DNA of 64,000 nucleotides from NCBI RefSeq assembly GCF_014652475.1, contig NZ_BMYW01000012.1:31735-95734 (forward strand), given 5' to 3'. The notes beneath the pieces are model-generated. The model was not told the DNA's origin. It made no database searches and saw nothing but the letters and a program-made list of their open reading frames with translations. The DNA is from Vogesella alkaliphila (GTDB taxonomy: Bacteria > Pseudomonadota > Gammaproteobacteria > Burkholderiales > Chromobacteriaceae). Below are positions 17,783 to 26,514 of the stretch, piece after piece; the first letter of the stretch is position 1, and every line of letters begins with the position of its first letter. The translations under genes and the position numbers were made by a program.

Positions 17783-18823
17783 TTAATCGTCCGCACACGC
17801 TGTCGCGTCCTCGTCCTCGTGCGGTCCGGTGGACACGTACTCCAGCCGCTCGGAACTGGCCGCCAGCGTCGCGAAATACTGTGTCACTGCCTGGCGCTGC
17901 GCGCTGGTCGATTCCAGCGCGTACATCGCCTGACGGAATTCGTTGCTGCCACGCAGGCCGCGGGTGTACCAGGCGATGTGCTTGCGCGCGATGCGGCAGC
18001 CGGAATATTCGCCGTAAAAACGGTACAGCTCGTCGAGGTGGCCCTGCATGATGTCGTCGATCTCGCTGATGCGCGGCGGCAGCAGCGTCTCGCCGGTATC
18101 CAGGTAGTGCTGGATCTCGCGGAAGATCCACGGCCGCCCCTGCGCGGCACGGCCGATCATGATCGCGTCGGCGCCGGTGGCGTCCAGCACCCGTTTCGCC
18201 TTCTCCGGGCTGTCGATGTCGCCGTTGGCGATCACCGGGATAGCCACCGCCCGCTTCACTTCGGCGATGGTGTCGTACTCGGCGGCGCCGCGGTACATGT
18301 CCTCGCGGGTGCGGCCGTGCAGCGCCAGCGCCGCGATGCCGGCCTCCTCGGCCATCTTCGCCACCTGCAGCGCGGTCTTCACCTCGCGGCTCCAGCCGGT
18401 GCGGGTCTTCAGCGTCACCGGCACGTCCACCGCGCGCACCACCGCGTCGAGGATGCGGCCAACGTTGTCCAGGTCGCGCAGCAGCGCGGAGCCGGCGGCG
18501 ACGTTGCACACCTTCTTCGCCGGGCAGCCCATGTTGATGTCGATGATCTGCGCACCGCGCGCCACGTTCAGCTGCGCCGCCTCGGCCAGCATCGCCGCGT
18601 CGCCGCCGGCGATCTGCACCACGATGGGCTCGACTTCGCCGCTGTGGTCGGCGCGCAGCAGGGTTTTCTTGGTCGTCCACAAGGCCTTGTTGGCGGTGAT
18701 CATCTCCGACACCGCCATGCCGGCGCCCAGTCTCTTGCACAGCATGCGGAACGGCCGGTCGGTGACGCCCGCCATCGGGGCGACGATCAGCTGGTTCTTG
18801 AGCGTGTAGGGGCCGATTTGCAT
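17783..18823 (-). CDS. dusB: tRNA-dihydrouridine synthase B
   Basis: A 346-residue FMN enzyme that reduces uridines in the tRNA D-loop. Motifs: QIGPYTLKNQLIVAPMAGVT at the start, RPFRMLCKRLGAG, the catalytic cysteine in INMGCPAKKV, GWSREVKTA, LHGRTREDMYRG, VIANGDIDSPE, and GADAIMIGRAAQGRPWIF. Length is somewhat above E. coli DusB because of a short C-terminal extension rich in Asp and Glu. Transcribed ahead of fis. Confidence 0.96.
   Translation of the reverse strand: MQIGPYTLKNQLIVAPMAGVTDRPFRMLCKRLGAGMAVSEMITANKALWTTKKTLLRADHSGEVEPIVVQIAGGDAAMLAEAAQLNVARGAQIIDINMGCPAKKVCNVAAGSALLRDLDNVGRILDAVVRAVDVPVTLKTRTGWSREVKTALQVAKMAEEAGIAALALHGRTREDMYRGAAEYDTIAEVKRAVAIPVIANGDIDSPEKAKRVLDATGADAIMIGRAAQGRPWIFREIQHYLDTGETLLPPRISEIDDIMQGHLDELYRFYGEYSGCRIARKHIAWYTRGLRGSNEFRQAMYALESTSAQRQAVTQYFATLAASSERLEYVSTGPHEDEDATACADD
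18454..18467 (-). repeat. Dispersed repeat, CG-type single copy
   Basis: TGCGGCCAACGTTG inside dusB, read in the VGR frame (DNVGRIL near residue 120). Confidence 0.75.
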
Positions 18824-18858
18824 TGCAAATGAAAGACATGGAGGGCGAAAGGGCGGCC

Positions 18859-18887
18859 ATTGTACTGCCTTTTGCGCGGCCGGTAAA
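18859..18887 (-). promoter_or_regulatory. Putative dusB-fis promoter
   Basis: On the minus strand TACAAT (18859-18864) lies 17 bp downstream of TTTACC (18882-18887), about 35 bp before the dusB ATG. Confidence 0.45.
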
Positions 18888-19007
18888 AACCTTTTTGCTT
18901 ATTTTTTAAGCTAAAACAACGCCGGCTGGCGCGCCGCCACCGCCGCTCGCGGCCGGCGGCATGACAAGTGAAAAACGGGGGGGGTGTTGCGGAGGGGATG
19001 GGGGGGT

Positions 19008-19460
19008 GGGAAGTCGGTCGATAAGCCGGGTTTTGTCGTTGGACAGTCATTCCTCTAGTCCTGCCGTTACCGACAGGCTCAAGCAACCTACCCGGGTACA
19101 GCGCGGGCCACGCCAATGTACCCCTATTTGGTCTTGCTCCGGATGGGGTTTAGCCTGCCGTCCGTATCGCTACGTCCGCGGTGCGCTCTTACCGCACCTT
19201 TTCACCCTTGCCTGTGCCGCTGTCAGCGGGCTGGCGAACCAGCACTAACGCAAAACGTACGCTGCACGCAGCGCGTATTCTGCCCTGAACAGTACGATGC
19301 GCACCCTTGCGGGTGACACATCCGGCCATCGGCGGTTCAGCTCTCTGTTCCACTTTCCGTCGCCTCACGACGCCTGGCCGTTAGCCAGCATCCTGCCCTT
19401 TGGAGCCCGGACTTTCCTCCCCGTGCAAGCACGCGGCGACTGCCTGGCCGACTTCCCGGC
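19008..19460 (-). ncRNA. rnpB: RNase P RNA, bacterial type A
   Basis: Catalytic RNA that trims the 5' leader of pre-tRNAs. On the minus strand the 5' part reads GTCGGCCAGGCAGTCGCC and then GGAGGAAAGTCCGGGCTCC, the universal CR-I block. The 3' end reads CCCGGCTTATCGACCGAC, pairing with the 5' end to close helix P1/P2. Internal conserved stretches such as GGTAAACCCC-type sequences sit in order. Ends are estimated from these landmarks to within about 10 bases. It is divergent from the GGDEF-EAL gene. The rest of the 740-bp interval between dusB and that gene holds the dusB promoter and a G-rich stretch near 18975. Confidence 0.95.
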
Positions 19461-19565
19461 GCGGATTGTAGCGCAAAGCGCCGCCCGGCACTGACAATTA
19501 TCAATCCGCCTCCGCACGCGGCTCCCTATACTGTTCCTCCCCCCACCGCCCCCCGCAGCCGCTTC

Positions 19566-22500
19566 ATGACAGATCACCACAAACTTGCACGATTACAACT
19601 GAGCGGCATGCTGGGGCTGGTGCTGATGGTGGTGCTGCTGCTGGCCAGCTACTTTTTCTACCAGCAGTGGCGCGACTACCGCGACGGCAGCACGGTGGTG
19701 GCGGCCGAGGCGCGGCTGCGCGGCCAGACCTTCCTCAAGGCCTACGGCGACCATGCCGGCAACTCGCTGGAGACGCTGTACTCGCAGACGCAGGACATCC
19801 TGCGCCAGCGCCTGCGCGAGCAGGTCGACCAGGCCTACGCGCTGGCCGACAGCCTGTACCGCCGCCATCACCGCCGCCTCGGCACCGCGGCGACACAGCG
19901 CGAGATCGTGGAAAGCCTGCGCCCGCTGCGCTACTTCGGCGGCCGCGGCTACTACTTCATCGACACCCTGGACGGCGACTGCGTGCTGCTGCCGACCAGC
20001 CCGCAGCGCGAGGGCCGCAACCTGCTCGACAACCAGGACGACCAGGGCGCCTACATCATGCGCAAGCTGCTGCTGTCGGTGGACAACCGCGCCGGCAACG
20101 GCTTTGCCAGCTACCGCTGGTACCGTCCCGGCGAGACGCTGATGTCGGAAAAGATCGCCTACTCGCGCCGCTTCGAGCCCTTCGGCTGGCTGATCGGCGG
20201 CGGCGAGTACGTGCTGAACGTGGAAGAAGACCTGCAGCAGCAGGCGCTGCAGACGCTGGCGCAGATGCCGGTCGGCGAGCGCGGCTTCTTCGCCGTCTTC
20301 GACAGCAACGGCCGCCTGCGCCAGCTGCCGGGCCAGCGCGGCTTCGCGCTGCCCGCCGCGCTGCAGCAGCAGCTGGCGGCCACGCCGCAGGGCTATTTCG
20401 TCGACTTCGACCATGCTGCCACCCGCTACAGCGCCTACGTGGCCGTGGTGCCGTCGTGGCAGTGGCGGGTGGTCAGCATCATCCCCGAGCAGGAGCTGAC
20501 GCTGTCCGGCGCCGCGCAGGCGCAGGCGCTGGGCGAGAAGACCCGCAACCGGGTGCTGACCACGCTGCTGATCCTGACCCTGGCGCTGTGCCTGGCGTGG
20601 CTGTTCTCGGTGCACTTCAGCCGCTGGCTGGGCGCGCTGATCGCGCAGTACCGGCAGCGGCTGCAGGCGTCGCAGCGGCAGGTGGAGGACAAGGCGCGCG
20701 AGATCGAGCTGACGCGCCACATGAGCGACAGCGCCGCCGACGCCATCGTGCTGCTCAACGCGCAGGGCCGCGTGGTGTACCACAACGAGGCGGCCCGGCA
20801 CTGCTTCGGCGCCGGCAACGAGTACCGCATGGCGGAGCTGTTCGAGGCGCGCTACAGCGGCGGCCAGCCGCACTACCTGCGCCGCCTGCCCGGCGGCGAC
20901 GGCGAGGTGACGCTGGAGATCACCCTCACCGGCCTCAGCTACCAGGGCGAGCACTACCGCTGCGCCACCGCGCGCGACATCAGCGCCCGCGTCAGCCACG
21001 AACGGCAGCAAAGGTTGGCCGCAACGGTGTTCGAGGCCAGCTCGGAGGCGATCCTGATCACCGACGCCGACAGCCGCATCATCGCCGTCAACCGCGCCTT
21101 CAGCGACATCACCGGCTACAGCGAGGCCCAGGCGCTGGGCAACACCCCGGCGCTGCTAGGCTCCGGCCGCCACGACGCCGCCTTCTACCGCGACATGTGG
21201 AACCACCTGCACGCGCGCGGCTACTGGAGCGGCGAGATCTGGAACCGGCGCCAGAGCGGCGAGATCTACCCGGAGTGGCTGACCATCAACCAGGTACGCA
21301 ACGGCGACGGCGGCGTCAGCCACTACGTGGCGCTGTTCTCCGATATCAGCGAGCGCAAGGCCACCGAGGCGCGGGTGCAGCACCTGGCCGAGTACGACTT
21401 CCTGACCAACCTGCCCAACCGCCTGCTGCTGCACGACCGCCTGCAGCAGTCGCTGCACCTGGCCGAGCGCAAGCAGCACGCGGTGGCGGTGCTGTTCATG
21501 GACCTCGACCGCTTCAAGAACGTCAACGACAGCCTCGGCCACGACGCCGGCGACGAGCTGTTGCGCCAGGTCGCCGGCCGCACCCAGCACATGCTGCGCG
21601 AGATGGACACCGTCGGCCGCACCGGCGGCGACGAATTCGTGATCATCCTGCCGGAACTGTCCGGCAGCGCGCAGGCCGGCATGGTCGCCGAGCGCGTGCT
21701 GCAGGTACTGGAGGCGCCGTTCACCATCCAGGGCCACACGCTGGTGATCAGCGCCAGCATCGGCATCGCGGTGGCGCCGGCCGACGGCAACAGCCCGGAA
21801 GTGCTGCTCAAGAATGCCGACATGGCGATGTACCAGGCCAAGGCCAGCGGCCGCAACGCGTTCCGCTTCTTCAGCCCCAGCATGACCGCCGAGGTCAGCG
21901 AGCGGCTGCTGCTGGAAAACCAGCTGCGCCTGGCGCTGGCGCAGCAGCAGTTCTATCTCGAGCTGCAGCCCAAGTACCACATCGCCAGCCGCCGCCTCAA
22001 CGGCTTCGAGGCGCTGCTGCGCTGGCGCCAGCCGGACGGCAGCCTGGTGTCGCCGGCGCGCTTCATCCCGGTGGCCGAGGATTCCGGCGTGATCACCGAG
22101 CTGGGGCTGTGGGTGCTGGAACAGGCCTGCCGCACCGCGACGGAGTGGGTGCGCCACGGCCGGCAGCTGACCATCGCCGTCAACGTGTCGGCGCGGCAGC
22201 TGACCCACGGCGACTTCTGCGCCGAGGTGGCGCGGGTGCTGCGCGACAGCGGCCTGCCGCCGGCGCTGCTGGAGCTGGAGGTGACCGAGGGTACACTGAT
22301 CGACTACAGCGGCCCGGTGCGGCAGCAGCTGGCCGGCATCAAGGCGCTGGGGGTGCGGCTGGCGGTGGACGACTTCGGCACCGGCTACTCCAGCCTCGCC
22401 TACCTGAAGAACTTTGCGCCGGACACGGTGAAGATCGACCGCTCCTTCGTCAGCGGGCTACAGCACAACCGCGACAACGCCGCCATCGTGTCCGCCATCA

Positions 22501-22682
22501 TCACCCTGGCGCGCAACCTGGACATGGAGTCGCTGGCCGAAGGCGTGGAGACCGAGGCCGAGCTGGCGGCGCTGCAGGCGCTGGGCTGCGACACGGTGCA
22601 GGGCTACCTCACCGGCCGCCCGCTGGCGGTCAACGACGCGCTGGCGCTGTGCCGGCTGCAGGCCGCGGCCAGCGCGGCCTGA
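19566..22682 (+). CDS. Cache-PAS-PAS-GGDEF-EAL membrane sensor of cyclic di-GMP
   Basis: A 1038-residue inner-membrane signalling protein. TM1 is at about 14-34. A periplasmic Cache region spans about 40-320 (YFGGRGYYFIDTLDGDCVLLP, then AYSRRFEPFGWLIGGGEYV). TM2 is at about 330-350. Two PAS domains lie at about 385-475 and 490-600. The GGDEF motif is at 687-691, with an intact inhibitory site RxxD five residues before it. The EAL motif starts at 815, with NVSARQL, DDFGTGYSSLAYLK, AEGVET and a QGYL tail, so both domains look competent. The protein probably links an extracellular small ligand to biofilm or motility decisions. It ends four bases before the convergent tamB stop. Confidence 0.93.
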   Translation: MTDHHKLARLQLSGMLGLVLMVVLLLASYFFYQQWRDYRDGSTVVAAEARLRGQTFLKAYGDHAGNSLETLYSQTQDILRQRLREQVDQAYALADSLYRRHHRRLGTAATQREIVESLRPLRYFGGRGYYFIDTLDGDCVLLPTSPQREGRNLLDNQDDQGAYIMRKLLLSVDNRAGNGFASYRWYRPGETLMSEKIAYSRRFEPFGWLIGGGEYVLNVEEDLQQQALQTLAQMPVGERGFFAVFDSNGRLRQLPGQRGFALPAALQQQLAATPQGYFVDFDHAATRYSAYVAVVPSWQWRVVSIIPEQELTLSGAAQAQALGEKTRNRVLTTLLILTLALCLAWLFSVHFSRWLGALIAQYRQRLQASQRQVEDKAREIELTRHMSDSAADAIVLLNAQGRVVYHNEAARHCFGAGNEYRMAELFEARYSGGQPHYLRRLPGGDGEVTLEITLTGLSYQGEHYRCATARDISARVSHERQQRLAATVFEASSEAILITDADSRIIAVNRAFSDITGYSEAQALGNTPALLGSGRHDAAFYRDMWNHLHARGYWSGEIWNRRQSGEIYPEWLTINQVRNGDGGVSHYVALFSDISERKATEARVQHLAEYDFLTNLPNRLLLHDRLQQSLHLAERKQHAVAVLFMDLDRFKNVNDSLGHDAGDELLRQVAGRTQHMLREMDTVGRTGGDEFVIILPELSGSAQAGMVAERVLQVLEAPFTIQGHTLVISASIGIAVAPADGNSPEVLLKNADMAMYQAKASGRNAFRFFSPSMTAEVSERLLLENQLRLALAQQQFYLELQPKYHIASRRLNGFEALLRWRQPDGSLVSPARFIPVAEDSGVITELGLWVLEQACRTATEWVRHGRQLTIAVNVSARQLTHGDFCAEVARVLRDSGLPPALLELEVTEGTLIDYSGPVRQQLAGIKALGVRLAVDDFGTGYSSLAYLKNFAPDTVKIDRSFVSGLQHNRDNAAIVSAIITLARNLDMESLAEGVETEAELAALQALGCDTVQGYLTGRPLAVNDALALCRLQAAASAA
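21011..21024 (+). repeat. Dispersed repeat, GG-type single copy
   Basis: Full AAGGTTGGCCGCAA at the junction of the two PAS domains (RLAATVF near residue 484). Confidence 0.8.
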
Positions 22683-22686
22683 GTCC

Positions 22687-25600
22687 TCAGTCGAAGCGGC
22701 GGGTGTAGCGCACTTCCGTCGACGCGTCGCGACCGGCGCGGCCGATCAGTGACAGCGTGCGCGACAGCTGGTAGCTGACCTTCAGCGCCTGCTCCGCGCT
22801 CTTCAGCCCGTACTCGTAGCCGACGTACAGCTCGCGCGTCAGCTGCTTGCCCAGCGTCACCACCTGCTCCGCCGGGCTGACCACGCCGGCGCTGCTGGTG
22901 CTTTCCGCCCGCGACTGCACGCCGATGTCGTCGAACAGCCCGACCTGGTCGTTGATCAGGCCGGCGAGCAGGCCGCCGGCCGCGGCACCGGCGCCACCGG
23001 TGTCGTCGCCGGCCGCGGCGGCGCGGCCCAGCACCAGCCACGACAGCTTGTCCTTCTCCGACATCGCCTCGTCCGCCACCAGCTTCACCGTCGGCGTCAG
23101 CAGCGCGCCGCGCACCTCGACCCCGGCGCCGACCGGCGAGAAGCGGCGCGTGGCGCGCAGGTCCAGCGCCGGGTTGTCCAGCGGCCCGCTGAAGGTGATC
23201 AGGCCGCGGCTGATGTCCAGATCCTGACCGTAGGCCTTGAAGCGGCCCTTGTCGACGCGGATCTGGCCGCGCGCCTGCAGCGTGCCGCCCTGCTCCGCCA
23301 GCAGCCGCACCTCGCCGCCCAGCCACGCCTCCAGCCCGTTGCCGCCGAAGCGCAGCTTGTCGCCCAGCGCGATGCGCAGGTCCAGCGCCAGCGGCCAGCG
23401 GTTGCCGGCGTCGTCGACCACCTCGCGCCCCAGCACCACCACGTCGTCGGACAGGCGCGGCCCGCCCAGTTTCGGGATGTCGATGCGGCCCTCGTCGACG
23501 CCGAGGTTGCCGCTCAGCGTCACCACCCGCTGCCGCACCTCGACGCGGCTGCGCCCGGACAGCAGCAGGCGCCGCCCCGGCCGCTCCAGCGCGGCGAAGC
23601 GCTTGAAGTCCAGCAGCAGCAACACGTCCGGCGTCGCCTGGAACAGGTCGATGCGACCGCTGCCGCTCAGCTCGCCCTGCTTGCCGAAGCGCAGGCTGTC
23701 GATCAGCAGCTGCTGGCCGGCCAGCCGCGCCTGCAGCTGGCCCTGCTCCAGGCGGATGCCGTTGCGGCGCTCGACAAAGCGCAAGTCGTGGCCCAGCAGC
23801 GGCCCGTCCAGCGTTGGCGACGACAGCGTGCCGCCCAGCTGCAGCGTGGCGTCGAGGCTGCCGGACAATTCCATGCCCGCCTTCAGCCACGGCTGAGCCT
23901 GCGCCAGCGACGGCAACTGCAGCCGCACGCTGCCGGCGAGCGCCGCGTTGGCGACATGGCCGCCGTTGCCCCACAGCACGCTGCCGTCGGCGGCGAGCCG
24001 GCCGAAGCGGCTGTCCAGCGCCAGCGCCAGCGGCCCGCGTTCGCCGAGGCCCACGCTCAGCGTCGCCCGGCTCAGCCCCAGCGCCTGCTCGCCGGCCGGC
24101 GCCGGCAGCCACACGTCGCCCTGGGTGCGCTGCAGCTCGACGCTGCCTTGCGGCCAACCTTGCGCGCCGTGCAGCTGCCAGCCGGCGTCGAACACCAGCG
24201 TCTGCCGCAAGGGCGGCGTGAACCACGGTGTCAGCGCCGACAGCGCCAGCCCCTGCACCCGCCCCGCGCTGCGCCAGCCGCCGCCGCGCTGCCAGCCGCT
24301 GTCGCCCAGCTGCCACTGCGCGCCCAGCGCCTGCCAGCGGCTGGCCGCCAGCGCCACGTTGGCCGCCCCCGCGCGCAACGCCACCGGCTGCTGCAGGCGC
24401 AGCGGCAGCCAGCCCGTCGCCTCCAGCTGCTGCAGCGTGCCGCGCCAGTTGCTGCCGCCGCGCTCGAAACCGCCGGTCAGCTGCAGTGCCAGCTGCTGTT
24501 CATGCTGTTGCAGGCGGCCGGCGGCGCTCAGCTGCAAGCGGTGCGCGAGGCGGCTGCCGTCGGCCTGCAGGCTCAGTCGCGCCAGCTGCCTGTCGCCCAG
24601 CGCCAGCGCGCGGCCGTCGAGGCGGATGCGCAGCGGGCTGTCGTCGGCGATGCCGCTCTCGCCCTGCAGGCTGAGGCTGGCCACCGTCAGCGCCCCCGGC
24701 AGGCGCAGCTCGCTGGCCTGCAGGTCGGCATGCAGCTGCGGCCGCGCCGGCACGCCGGCCAGGTCCAGCTCGCCGCGCACCCGCCCGGCGAACGCCGGGC
24801 CGAGCAGGCCCAGCTGCGGCGCGTCGAGCAGCATCTGCAGCCGGTCGCCCGGCTTGCCGTAGCTGCCGGCAAGGCGCAGGCTGTTGCCGCCCAGCTGCAA
24901 GCGGCCCTGCAACGCGCGCAACCGCTGCGCCTGCCAGCTGGCCTGCAGCTGGCCGGACAAGGGCGCGCCGGACAGCGTGCCCGGCGTCAGCTGCAGCCGC
25001 AGCTCGCCCTGCGGCGCCTGCGCGAGGCTGGCCCTGGCGCTGAAATTGCCGTTGATATTGCCCACCGGCAGCTGCGGCGAGATCGCCGCCGGGTTCAGCG
25101 CCTCTAGCCTGCCCTGCGCGTCCAGCCGCGGCACCTCGCCCAGCGCCAGCGTGCCGTCCAGCAGCAGCCGGCCGGCGCCGGTGCCCAGCTGCAGCTGCTG
25201 CAATTGCCACTGCTGCGGCGCCGGCATCGCCAGGCCGCCGCGCAAGGACAGCTTGCCGCTGGCCAGCGCCAGGGCCAGCTGCGGCGCGCGCGCGCTGCCG
25301 CTCACGCGGATGTCGCCGCCGACGCGGTGCGACGGCAGGCTGGCCAGCAGCGCCTGGCTGTGGATGCCGTCCAGGCGCAGCGCCAGCGCCAGCGCGGCGG
25401 GGCTGGCGCTGCCGTTCACGGTGACGCGGCCCCCGGCCAGCTCCGCCACCAGATTGTCCAGCTGCAGGGTGTCGTCGCGGATGCGGAACGGGCCGTACAG
25501 CAGCGACAGCGGCAGCCGCTGCGCGCTGAGCGCGCCGGGCTGGTAGTTGATCAGCGACACGCCGCCGTCGAGCACGCCGCCCGCGCCCGGCGCCAGCTGC

Positions 25601-26514
25601 AGCGCGAGGCCCAGCCGCGCCTGCGGCCAGCCCGGCTGCAAGGCCTGCGGGTTGATGCCGCCGACGCGCACGTCCAGCTGCTGCAGGCGCTGCAGGGCCT
25701 GCGGCGCGAACGGCCGCAGCCGCGCGTTCAGCTCGGCCGACAGACCCAGCGCGCTGACGCTGCCGCTGACGCGCGGCGCCAGCAGCGTCTGCTGCAGCGT
25801 CAGCGCGCCGCGGCTGGCGACGCCCTCCAGCACGCCGTCGTATTCCAGCCGCCCGCCGAGCGCGAACGGCGCGCTGCTGCCCAGCGCCACGCTGGCGTAC
25901 ATCCGTCCCCACGGGCTGTCCAGCCGGCGCAACACCAGCGCGTGCTGCTGTTGCTGGTAGTAGTAAGCGGCGTCGAGCGCGCGCAGCAGCGGCGGCGCGT
26001 CGCCCAGCTGCAGCGCGTCCAGGCGCAGGCTGTCGATGGCGACGTCCAGCGGCAGGCGCAGGTGGGCCGGCACTTGCGGCGGCCGGCCGTCGGACGGCTG
26101 GCTGCTGTGATAGCGCAGCACGCCCAGGTGCAGCTGCCCGACCTGCAGCTGGCGCTGCCACAGCCGCTGCGGCGACCACGCCAGCTGCAGCCGGCTCAGC
26201 GCCAGCCGCTGCTGCGGCGTCTGCCAGCGGATGTCTTCCAGCACGAAGCCGTGCCACAGCGTGCCGTGGCTGCGGCCAACCTTGAGCTGGCCGCCGCTGG
26301 CGCGCTCCAAGAGCGGCCACAGGCTGGCGAAGCCGGCCGGGGTGGCGGTGAACCAGGCCAGCGCGCCGCCGAGGCCGAGCAAGAACAGCAGGATCAGCAG
26401 CAACAGCCAGCGCAGCCAACGCAGGCGGCGGCGCGGCGCCGGCGGTGTCGGCGTATCCGGTACCGCGTCGGATGGCAGGGAGGGGGACGGCAGCAGGTCT
26501 TCGGTGTGCGCCAT
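22687..26514 (-). CDS. tamB: Translocation and assembly module protein TamB
   Basis: A 1275-residue envelope protein anchored in the inner membrane by a segment at about 31-54 and preceded by a short cytoplasmic tail. The rest is a long periplasmic beta-rich body of repeating strands, as expected for an AsmA-like bridge. The C-terminal DUF490 region contains LSGNLGVDEGRIDIPKLG and ALDLRATRRFSPVGAGVEVRG, and ends in SYQLSRTLSLIGRAG and VRYTRRFD. It works with TamA on outer-membrane protein assembly or phospholipid traffic. Its ATG overlaps the tamA stop by one base (TGATG), so they form one operon. Confidence 0.94.
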   Translation of the reverse strand: MAHTEDLLPSPSLPSDAVPDTPTPPAPRRRLRWLRWLLLLILLFLLGLGGALAWFTATPAGFASLWPLLERASGGQLKVGRSHGTLWHGFVLEDIRWQTPQQRLALSRLQLAWSPQRLWQRQLQVGQLHLGVLRYHSSQPSDGRPPQVPAHLRLPLDVAIDSLRLDALQLGDAPPLLRALDAAYYYQQQQHALVLRRLDSPWGRMYASVALGSSAPFALGGRLEYDGVLEGVASRGALTLQQTLLAPRVSGSVSALGLSAELNARLRPFAPQALQRLQQLDVRVGGINPQALQPGWPQARLGLALQLAPGAGGVLDGGVSLINYQPGALSAQRLPLSLLYGPFRIRDDTLQLDNLVAELAGGRVTVNGSASPAALALALRLDGIHSQALLASLPSHRVGGDIRVSGSARAPQLALALASGKLSLRGGLAMPAPQQWQLQQLQLGTGAGRLLLDGTLALGEVPRLDAQGRLEALNPAAISPQLPVGNINGNFSARASLAQAPQGELRLQLTPGTLSGAPLSGQLQASWQAQRLRALQGRLQLGGNSLRLAGSYGKPGDRLQMLLDAPQLGLLGPAFAGRVRGELDLAGVPARPQLHADLQASELRLPGALTVASLSLQGESGIADDSPLRIRLDGRALALGDRQLARLSLQADGSRLAHRLQLSAAGRLQQHEQQLALQLTGGFERGGSNWRGTLQQLEATGWLPLRLQQPVALRAGAANVALAASRWQALGAQWQLGDSGWQRGGGWRSAGRVQGLALSALTPWFTPPLRQTLVFDAGWQLHGAQGWPQGSVELQRTQGDVWLPAPAGEQALGLSRATLSVGLGERGPLALALDSRFGRLAADGSVLWGNGGHVANAALAGSVRLQLPSLAQAQPWLKAGMELSGSLDATLQLGGTLSSPTLDGPLLGHDLRFVERRNGIRLEQGQLQARLAGQQLLIDSLRFGKQGELSGSGRIDLFQATPDVLLLLDFKRFAALERPGRRLLLSGRSRVEVRQRVVTLSGNLGVDEGRIDIPKLGGPRLSDDVVVLGREVVDDAGNRWPLALDLRIALGDKLRFGGNGLEAWLGGEVRLLAEQGGTLQARGQIRVDKGRFKAYGQDLDISRGLITFSGPLDNPALDLRATRRFSPVGAGVEVRGALLTPTVKLVADEAMSEKDKLSWLVLGRAAAAGDDTGGAGAAAGGLLAGLINDQVGLFDDIGVQSRAESTSSAGVVSPAEQVVTLGKQLTRELYVGYEYGLKSAEQALKVSYQLSRTLSLIGRAGRDASTEVRYTRRFD
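24148..24161 (-). repeat. Dispersed repeat, GG-type single copy
   Basis: TTGCGGCCAACCTT inside tamB, read in the WPQ frame (AQGWPQG near residue 786). Confidence 0.8.
26271..26283 (-). repeat. Dispersed repeat, GG-type single copy
   Basis: TGCGGCCAACCTT near the 5' end of tamB, read in the VGR frame (LKVGRSH near residue 79). Confidence 0.78.

Noticed and set aside
19593-21011. Minus-strand frame opposite the Cache-PAS part of the GGDEF-EAL gene
   Set aside because: Gln/Ala/Val-rich shadow without motifs. The plus strand shows clear Cache, PAS, GGDEF and EAL motifs.
24354-24363. CGTTGGCCGC in tamB and GCGGCCAACG in leuS near 52873
   Set aside because: Ten-base partial matches without the final A or following T. 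Not counted among the repeat loci.
23788-25107. Plus-strand frame opposite tamB
   Set aside because: Extreme Gln/Arg/Ala repetitiveness mirrors the Leu/Gln-rich coding strand. No domain seen.
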